A program made the translations under genes and the position numbers. Shown piece after piece: positions 1 to 3,998 of a stretch of 5,300 nt of DNA (its first letter is position 1; each line of letters begins with the position of its first letter). Source of the stretch: a bacterium (GTDB taxonomy: Bacteria > Zhuqueibacterota > Zhuqueibacteria > Residuimicrobiales > Krinioviventaceae); the NCBI GenBank assembly GCA_024278645.1, contig JAJRST010000632.1, positions 1-5,300 of the forward strand, written 5' to 3'. The notes beneath the pieces were generated by a model. The model had not been told where the DNA came from. It searched no databases and worked only from the letters and a program-made list of their open reading frames with translations.

Positions 1-2
1 AA

Positions 3-62
3 GACGGCGTGGGTTACGGCGGATCCCGGAAGTTTTTCTATGTCGGATTATATTTTTCATAG
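3..62 (+). CDS. possible C-terminal end of an outer-membrane beta-barrel protein (partial, left edge)
   Basis: The frame is open from the left edge and ends in TAG at 60-62. It encodes about 19 residues ending R-K-F-F-Y-V-G-L-Y-F-S. Alternating aromatic and small or polar residues up to the last positions resemble the final strand of an outer-membrane barrel. If real, the gene converges on the cupin gene, with a palindrome between the two stops. Another plus-strand frame is also open to a stop at 88-90 but reads less like protein. The fragment is too short to identify a family, so this is a tentative call. Confidence 0.3.
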   Translation, partial: DGVGYGGSRKFFYVGLYFS

Positions 63-99
63 TCAGCTCAAATTTGAGCTATTAATTTAACATAATCCG
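44..99. repeat. nested inverted repeat between converging gene ends
   Basis: A perfect 16-base palindrome, AGCTCAAATTTGAGCT (65-80), sits inside a second pair of inverted arms, CGGATTAT (44-51) and ATAATCCG (92-99). The two dyads share almost the same centre, about 71.5 against 72.5. The inner element could fold as a 6-bp stem with an AATT loop followed by an AT-rich tract, which would make only a weak bidirectional terminator. A dimeric regulator's operator is an alternative. No clear T-run follows on either strand, so the role is uncertain. Confidence 0.5.
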
Positions 100-126
100 C
101 AAAAAATGCAACGTTTAATTTGAAGG

Positions 127-399
127 TTATTCACCAAATTTATAATGCTTGCGAATATCCCGGGTGATATTCCATACGCAGCTCATCCCGGCCGGGAATT
201 CGACCAGATCGCCGGCGTTGATTTCCACGGCTTTGCCGCCCTCCGGCGTGACGAAGACCTGTCCCTCCAGAATGTAGCAGGTCTCTTTTTCATCGTAATG
301 CCACGGAAATTCGGACGCCTCTTTCGTCCAGATGGGCCAGTTGCGAACGCCAAGGGCGTCCAGCTTTTCCTGCGTCGGTTTTTCAACTTTTATTTGCAT
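127..399 (-). CDS. small cupin-domain protein (Cupin_3/DUF861, EutQ-like)
   Basis: A 90-residue single-domain cupin. Near the N-terminus is the family-typical W-P-I-W segment (21-24). Cupin motif 1 follows, with H34-Y-D36-x-x-E39 and then C-Y-I-L-E-G (41-46). Motif 2 is G63-D-L-V-E-F-P-A-G71 with C74 and W76. In classical cupins the motif 2 position around 74 is a metal-binding His. Cys there is, from memory, usual in the DUF861 group, whose relatives include EutQ and ureidoglycine aminohydrolase-type cupins. It is probably a cytoplasmic protein, and its reaction cannot be assigned. The ATG start is well supported by a strong Shine-Dalgarno sequence, and the stop is TAA. It stands alone, 659 bases beyond the end of the operon to its right, and probably has its own promoter, though I found no convincing -35/-10 pair. 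Family call is firm; function is unknown. Confidence 0.9.
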   Translation of the reverse strand: MQIKVEKPTQEKLDALGVRNWPIWTKEASEFPWHYDEKETCYILEGQVFVTPEGGKAVEINAGDLVEFPAGMSCVWNITRDIRKHYKFGE

Positions 400-405
400 G
401 GCTTT

Positions 406-411
406 ACCTCC
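406..411 (-). promoter_or_regulatory. strong Shine-Dalgarno of the cupin gene
   Basis: On the minus strand GGAGGT lies six bases before the ATG at 399-397. This near-perfect anti-16S match fixes the start and implies efficient translation. Confidence 0.8.
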
Positions 412-464
412 AATAATATTTATTCAAATATTTTCAAGGTTTGGCGTCGGATTCTACTCTAATG

Positions 465-519
465 ACAAAATAATTTTGCACAAAATAATCAAGGCAAGAC
501 CATTTGGGGCAAAACAATT
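465..519 (+). repeat. degenerate 15-base tandem repeat array, left copy
   Basis: Four cores follow each other at spacings of 15, 14 and 15 bases: ACAAAATAATT (465-475), ACAAAATAATC (480-490), GCAAGACCATT (494-504) and GCAAAACAATT (509-519). The first two match the reverse complement of the array at 1016-1075 almost perfectly, and the last two are diverged. The first unit begins only about 60 bases upstream of the cupin start, so it may overlap that gene's promoter region. Confidence 0.6.
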
Positions 520-537
520 TTTAACTTTCATTATTCG

Positions 538-574
538 AAAAACCCCGGATATCCGTCGAATGGCGGACATCCGG
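538..574 (-). terminator. possible rho-independent terminator on the minus strand
   Basis: Read on the minus strand, CCGGATGTCCG (574-564), an 8-base loop and CGGATATCCGG (555-545) form an 11-bp stem with one G-U wobble. GG and then TTTTT (542-538) follow. It would stop minus-strand transcripts coming from the dehalogenase operon before they reach the cupin gene, but it lies almost 500 bases past that operon's last stop. On the plus strand the stem has one mismatch and no T-run. Confidence 0.5.
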
Positions 575-891
575 ACATTTTATGTGTCTTGATTTTAAAG
601 CAATTACGACACCCGGAGCCCTTCAGACAACCAGGGTCGTTCACTCTTTCGACAGTCTCAAAAAGTCCCTGAATCTAAAAAACAAAAGATATGAAGCGCA
701 ATGGAATTGCCGCCACATGGAGCACCCTGTTACGATCGATACGCTTCCAAGACATCATATGATACCGATAAACAGCTTTCCATGATTTTTATGCTTGATC
801 GCTTATGTCCCGCCTTGTTTTTTAGAACCTGGCAAACGCTCCAATTCAACATTAAAACAGCTTTTAGCGACCTGTTATTTCATGTGTAACT

Positions 892-930
892 TCTCTGTGA
901 TCTCGGTGATTCTCCGTGCATCTCTGTGTC
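892..930. repeat. 10-base-period CTCTGTG/CACAGAG-type repeat
   Basis: Four consecutive units begin TCTCTGTGA, TCTCGGTGAT, TCTCCGTGCA and TCTCTGTGTC, at spacings of 9, 10 and 10 bases. On the minus strand this reads as the CACAGAG/CACGGAG/CACCGAG pattern that I recall from intergenic regions of many unrelated bacterial genomes. Its function is unknown to me. It does not code for a plausible protein. Confidence 0.6.
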
Positions 931-1015
931 AAATGTTAAAGCAGAGTAGCAGAAATATCTGCATGATCATGGCGATGAAATAATTACTATCATGCTTTAA
1001 ATTATCATGATTTTC

Positions 1016-1075
1016 AATTATTTTGTCCCTAATTATTTTGTCATCAATCATTTTGTCATTAATCATTTTGCCAGT
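1016..1075 (-). repeat. 15-base tandem repeat array, right copy (four units)
   Basis: Four exact-length units lie head to tail. On the plus strand they are AATTATTTTGTCCCT (1016-1030), AATTATTTTGTCATC (1031-1045), AATCATTTTGTCATT (1046-1060) and AATCATTTTGCCAGT (1061-1075). The consensus is AATYATTTTGTCAT plus one variable base. It is in opposite orientation to the array at 465-519. The rightmost unit and the last base of the next contain the stop codon and last codons of the dehalogenase-like gene. Confidence 0.85.
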
Positions 1076-2378
1076 CATTGTATTGATAAAGAGTTTTATC
1101 CCCCCACGCGGCCAGACGGCGGGCGACGGGGTTCTGACGAATCACAAATCGCACAACATCATGGGCAAAATTGCCCGGTTTGCTGTAGGGACAGACGCGC
1201 ATGCAGATGCCGCAGTCCGTACCCACGGTGCGCCAGTAGCGATAGCAGGCCTCCTGGTTGGTGGACCATTTCAACACGCCGCGCACCGGCTTCTCCGCGC
1301 CGTGAGAGATGGCGCCGGCCGGACAATGCGTCGCGCATTTTTTGCAAATGCGACAAAAATGCTGCACGCCAAAAGCGACGGGAGAATCAAAATCGAGGGG
1401 GATGTCCGTGGTCACTGCGCCGAGTCGCACGCGCGCGCCATATTTCGGATGAATCAAATAGCCGATTCGCCCCACCTCGCCGAGACCGGCGTCCACAGCC
1501 GCGGCGGGAAGCATGAAGCGATAATTGGCGTCGGTATGCGCACGGGCATTATAGCCGAGAGAGCGAATAAACGAAGCTGCATTGATGGCGATTTTCGCCG
1601 CTTCCAGGTACTGCTTTGACGATTCGACGACCACCGGCATTTTCGGCGCATGGCGCATGGCGTCAAAATCCATTTCCACGGCAAAGACGATGACGTTTTC
1701 AAACTCATCCGTAATGGGCGACCCGTAGCCGCCGGGGCCGCGTCCCACGTGACTGTAAAGATGAATCGGATCGAGCCTGGCGACGCCGACGTCCACCGCG
1801 CCCAGCGACAGCACGAGACGTTTGACGGCTGCCGTCGCCTCCGCCGCGGGGACGGACATTTTCTCCGTTGCCGGCGTCCCCTGGCAAAAGGGGATCAACT
1901 TTTCAGTCAACGTAAAATTAGTGTCGGCCATTTTCGCGGCCACGGCTTCATAATGCCGTCCGCCGGGAGAAAGCAGGTTCGGCATGGCGCGCAATACATC
2001 GTCCGTCTTTTTTCGTTGCGGATGGCGGCGATAATAATCCCGGTAAGCGTCCGAACCGGCGACATAGCGGGCGCGTGCAAACATGATATCACGTTCGTCA
2101 AATCGAGTTTGCGTGTCGATAATCCTTGTACTTGCAACCCCGCCATAAGGGGTGAAAATCACCGCCAGCGTTGCCAGGACGATAATATTCAGTCCCCAAT
2201 AAAAAGAATTCAAAACGGACGTAAGGCCAATGAAAAGAAGCGTCAACGATAAAAAGAGAAGAATGGCCAGGGAAACGAGGGCGGCGCGTTTTTCCTTTTC
2301 CACAATGGAGGACAATAAAAACAGGCCGAAATAAATCAAAAAAATGCTGTTCACAAAGATGAGGGCATAATGAGCCAT
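1059..2378 (-). CDS. membrane-anchored reductive dehalogenase-family protein (corrinoid/4Fe-4S)
   Basis: A 439-residue protein. Three hydrophobic helices (about 4-25, 33-53, 57-77) come first, then the R-F-D-E-R-D-x-M-F-A-R segment (92-102) that in RdhA proteins follows the Tat leader. The corrinoid-binding core holds Y257, F-I-R-S-L-G-Y (270-276), A-G-L-G-E-V-G-R (297-304) and R316. Spacing from Y257 to R316 is 59 residues, equal to PceA Tyr246-Arg305, so these are candidate catalytic residues. Two ferredoxin-type motifs close it: C342-x2-C345-x2-C348-x3-C352-P and C378, C389-x2-C392-x3-C396-P. No twin-arginine signal is present and no rdhB gene is adjacent; the helices probably replace that anchor. 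The basic K-E-K-R loop after helix 1 suggests a cytoplasmic catalytic domain. Substrate is unknown. Epoxyqueuosine reductase (QueG) is related, but helices and motif pattern favour RdhA. It is last in the operon, 22 bases after the previous stop. Its only purine-rich site, GGAGAGG, lies an unusual 13 bases before the ATG. Confidence 0.88.
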   Translation of the reverse strand: MAHYALIFVNSIFLIYFGLFLLSSIVEKEKRAALVSLAILLFLSLTLLFIGLTSVLNSFYWGLNIIVLATLAVIFTPYGGVASTRIIDTQTRFDERDIMFARARYVAGSDAYRDYYRRHPQRKKTDDVLRAMPNLLSPGGRHYEAVAAKMADTNFTLTEKLIPFCQGTPATEKMSVPAAEATAAVKRLVLSLGAVDVGVARLDPIHLYSHVGRGPGGYGSPITDEFENVIVFAVEMDFDAMRHAPKMPVVVESSKQYLEAAKIAINAASFIRSLGYNARAHTDANYRFMLPAAAVDAGLGEVGRIGYLIHPKYGARVRLGAVTTDIPLDFDSPVAFGVQHFCRICKKCATHCPAGAISHGAEKPVRGVLKWSTNQEACYRYWRTVGTDCGICMRVCPYSKPGNFAHDVVRFVIRQNPVARRLAAWGDKTLYQYNDWQND

Positions 2379-2391
2379 GACTCAAAAAAAG

Positions 2392-2398
2392 CCTCTCC
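2392..2398 (-). promoter_or_regulatory. distantly spaced Shine-Dalgarno of the RDase-like gene
   Basis: GGAGAGG on the minus strand is followed by 13 bases, including seven T's, before the ATG at 2378-2376. An in-frame TGA two codons upstream of the ATG excludes a longer start. The long spacer predicts modest translation or some dependence on the upstream gene. Confidence 0.4.
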
Positions 2399-2400
2399 GG

Positions 2401-3156
2401 TTAGAAATGCGCGGTAAAGCTGACATTCACGGTCGGTTGGATGCGACCGTCGCCAAATCGGACGTCCCAATCGATAGTGGACAATCGCGATTTTTCATAG
2501 CGATGCACGCTCCACACGGCGTCGATGGCGCTGACGATGTGATTAGCGACAATGGCGCCGAGCACAAACAGCGCCCGGTTGTCCGCCGTATCGGCGGAGA
2601 TGCGTAGCCGGTCGAACGCGTCGCGGCTCTGTTGGCTGTCCCATTCCCAGAAATAAAAATCGATGTCCTGGTAATACTTGTTGAAATTCCGCTGCTGCAA
2701 GCGGTAGGCGTTGTGCTCGTAAATGCTGGCAAAGTTGCCCACGTCGATGAAATAGGTGTTGTTCTTTCCCTCCAGGTTGACGCCGGCATGAGTGGCGGCG
2801 TATGTTTCATAATCCTCCTGTCGCCAGTTGCCGTAAGTGGTAAAGCCGGCATAGCTCAGCCACAAGCCGACTTCGATGCCCAAAAAAACGGCGCGTTTTG
2901 TCTTCGACTCGGCGTAATGCTGCCCCCAACCGGGCAGGAGCAGGGACATGAAAAAGGCCTTGCCCTTGTTTTTGGTTATTTTTTCGTGATTCGCCTGCGG
3001 CGCCTTGGAAATCGTCTCGTCATCGAGGTTTTGCATCAACGCAAACGTCTGCAAATGGGCGCTGGCGGAAAACGATTTTTGGTGCAATGTCGGCTCGTTT
3101 GCAGCAGCGACATGAAAGAGGGCAAAAAGAACAAACAGGACGGCAATTCTCTTCAT
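2401..3156 (-). CDS. secreted/envelope DUF5683-like protein, intact paralogue
   Basis: 251 residues from the ATG at 3156-3154. An upstream in-frame TTG exists, but the ATG gives a clean signal peptide, M-K-R-I then a hydrophobic core, with likely cleavage after A17-A-A19. A basic stretch (K60-K66) leads into a hydrophobic segment with P75-G-W-G-Q-H-Y81 and then a second hydrophobic stretch (about 89-104). This P-G-x-G-Q-x-Y arrangement is typical of DUF5683-like proteins of unknown function. Further on are Y-x-T-Y-A-A-T-H (116-123), an aromatic-rich W-E-W-D (170-173), N205-H-I-V-S-A-I-D-A-V-W215, and a strand-like C-terminus ending in F. Y-A-x-T-H, W-x-W-D and N-H-x-x-S-A-x-D-A-x-W recur in the neighbour at 3162-3983, so the two are tandem paralogues. 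Its start lies five bases past that gene's stop. It probably acts in the periplasm or on the outer membrane; the role is unknown. Confidence 0.82.
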   Translation of the reverse strand: MKRIAVLFVLFALFHVAAANEPTLHQKSFSASAHLQTFALMQNLDDETISKAPQANHEKITKNKGKAFFMSLLLPGWGQHYAESKTKRAVFLGIEVGLWLSYAGFTTYGNWRQEDYETYAATHAGVNLEGKNNTYFIDVGNFASIYEHNAYRLQQRNFNKYYQDIDFYFWEWDSQQSRDAFDRLRISADTADNRALFVLGAIVANHIVSAIDAVWSVHRYEKSRLSTIDWDVRFGDGRIQPTVNVSFTAHF

Positions 3157-3160
3157 AAAG

Positions 3161-3166
3161 CTCACC
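3161..3166 (-). promoter_or_regulatory. Shine-Dalgarno overlapping the upstream stop codon
   Basis: GGTGAG, four bases before the ATG at 3156-3154, is built from the last Trp codon (TGG) and stop (TGA) of the upstream gene plus one base. This suggests translational coupling, which the amber codon upstream would disturb. Confidence 0.45.
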
Positions 3167-3983
3167 AATTCACTCGTAAAGTTAAGACTGTTTGCGTTTC
3201 CTGGGCCAGATAGATCGGTTCAAGACGAAGGCTGACGTCTATCTTTCTGTTATATTTCGTCGTCGTCCAGGCGGCGTCGGCGGCGCTGAGCAGGTGGTTG
3301 ATCACCGCGACAGTGGCGCCGGTCGTCGCTCTTTTATAGGCGTCGTTGCTGGCGTTGCGTCGGGTTTCATAATAATAGCGGTTCGGGTTAAGCTTGCCGG
3401 TCTCGTTGTAGCGCTGGGTAATCTGCTTATCGGTCATGGCAATGCTGTTTTCCGGGTCGGTGCGAAAGTCGTCCCAGCCCCAACTGAATTGGTGGTACTT
3501 GCCGATCATCTCGTAGTATTGTTGATCTTTTTCACGATGCAGCGCGTGACTGAAGGACTGGCGCTCCCATTCGCGCAGCGCTTCCACGCCGTCCGGGCTG
3601 TAAGCGATGCCGGATTGGTAGGCTATCCAGCGCCAATACTACTCCTCGCTCCAATGCGTATCGGCGTAGGCCTGAAACTCGGCTTCGATTCGTCTGCCCT
3701 CGCTGTTATTTTGAGCGTAATAGGTCCATGCCGCCACTTCGACGGCCAGAAAAGCCGCTGCTTTTATGTATGATTTTGCATAAATCTGGCCGGCGCCCGG
3801 AATCACCGCGGACATGACAAAAGCCGCCTTTGGATTCTTTTTCTTAAAGACGACCGTCGTTCCGCCGTCGCTTTCCGGCGAAAGCATGGGAGCGCTGTTG
3901 TCGAGCATGAATTTTTGCCAATCGTTCGCCAAAGCAGACAGGCTAAAAACCAGCATTGTCATAAAAACTATTGTAACCTTCAC
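3162..3983 (-). pseudogene. DUF5683-like envelope protein split by one in-frame TAG
   Basis: One reading frame of 274 codons starts at GTG (3983-3981), with GAGGA seven bases upstream, and ends in TGA (3164-3162). Codon 115 is TAG (3641-3639). The first part (114 residues) has a signal peptide with likely cleavage at A-L-A|N-D (19/20), a basic K-K-K-N patch, P62-G-A-G-Q-I-Y68, a hydrophobic stretch (about 73-90) and A-Y-A-D-T-H-W-S-E-E. The frame continues without a shift as Y-W-R-W-I-A-Y, then W-G-W-D and N229-H-L-L-S-A-A-D-A-A-W239, ending V-N-W. The halves match the N- and C-terminal parts of the paralogue at 2401-3156, so this is one gene. The downstream half has no plausible start or ribosome binding site. 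The gene may be a recent nonsense pseudogene, carry a sequencing or assembly error, or be read through at TAG. No other degeneration is visible. It sits 15 bases after the barrel gene's stop. Confidence 0.75.
3639..3641 (-). other. in-frame amber codon inside the DUF5683-like gene
   Basis: The minus-strand context is GAG GAG TAG TAT TGG. A single substitution from CAG, AAG or GAG would produce it. Both sides stay in the same frame and align with the adjacent paralogue. Confirmed minus-strand genes in the window end in TAA (four) or TGA (one), none in TAG, although the tentative fragment at 3-62 would end in TAG. Confidence 0.85.
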
Positions 3984-3998
3984 GGCCTTTTCCTCGCA

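Larger units (their letters stand above)
400..1058. other. 659-base gene-poor intergenic region with several repeats
   Basis: No frame on either strand here has convincing protein character. The open frames are short and low in complexity, or have implausible composition. The stretch is more AT-rich than the flanking genes. It holds the leader of the cupin gene (400-460), a degenerate 15-base repeat array (465-519), a hairpin with a T-run on the minus strand (538-574), and a middle part with no feature I recognise (about 580-890). To the right are a 10-base-period repeat (892-930), an AT-rich tract with repeated CATGAT words (961-1010), and most of a second 15-base array in opposite orientation. 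It may be a decayed or non-autonomous element, or simply repeat-rich spacer. Confidence 0.6.

Noticed and set aside
1..60. Minus-strand ATG at 60-58 opening a frame through the left edge
   Set aside because: The 20 visible codons are extremely basic without a recognisable pattern, and there is no good ribosome binding site. The plus-strand barrel-like tail is slightly more plausible.
281..285. The entry among the findings at 281-285 with empty text and interest 0
   Set aside because: It is an empty placeholder that makes no claim: 281-285 are residue numbers of the RDase-like protein, and the observation is given in the entry placed at 1522-1530.
582..983. Several short plus-strand open frames in the gene-poor region
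   Set aside because: All are under 70 codons, overlap each other, partly translate the 10-base repeat and lack good ribosome binding sites or recognisable motifs.
961..1010. Cluster of CATGAT words, including palindrome CATGATCATG (962-971) and GCATGAT/ATCATGC arms (961-967, 989-995)
   Set aside because: The words are short and in an AT-rich tract where such matches arise easily. No regular spacing or promoter context supports an operator call.
400..1058. CRISPR array
   Set aside because: The repeat units are only 10-15 bases and lie head to tail without unique spacers, so they do not fit a CRISPR array.
1023..1619. Plus-strand open frame beginning with a periodic hydrophobic run of Ile/Leu/Ser
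   Set aside because: The hydrophobic start is only a translation of the 15-base repeats. The rest lies antisense to the RDase-like gene, whose conserved cysteine motifs show which strand is real.
1650..2252. 200-codon plus-strand open frame antisense to the RDase-like gene
   Set aside because: It has no recognisable domain and an Arg/His-rich composition typical of antisense of GC-richer coding DNA; the opposite strand has clear RdhA motifs.
3162..3587. Separate gene starting at the GTG at 3587-3585
   Set aside because: There is no ribosome binding site, no signal peptide, and the frame is continuous with the upstream half through one TAG. It is better read as the distal part of one broken gene.
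2632..3773. Two long plus-strand open frames opposite the DUF5683-like genes
   Set aside because: Their low-complexity Val/Gly/Ala-rich translations are antisense shadows. The minus strand has signal peptides, ribosome binding sites and paralogous motifs.
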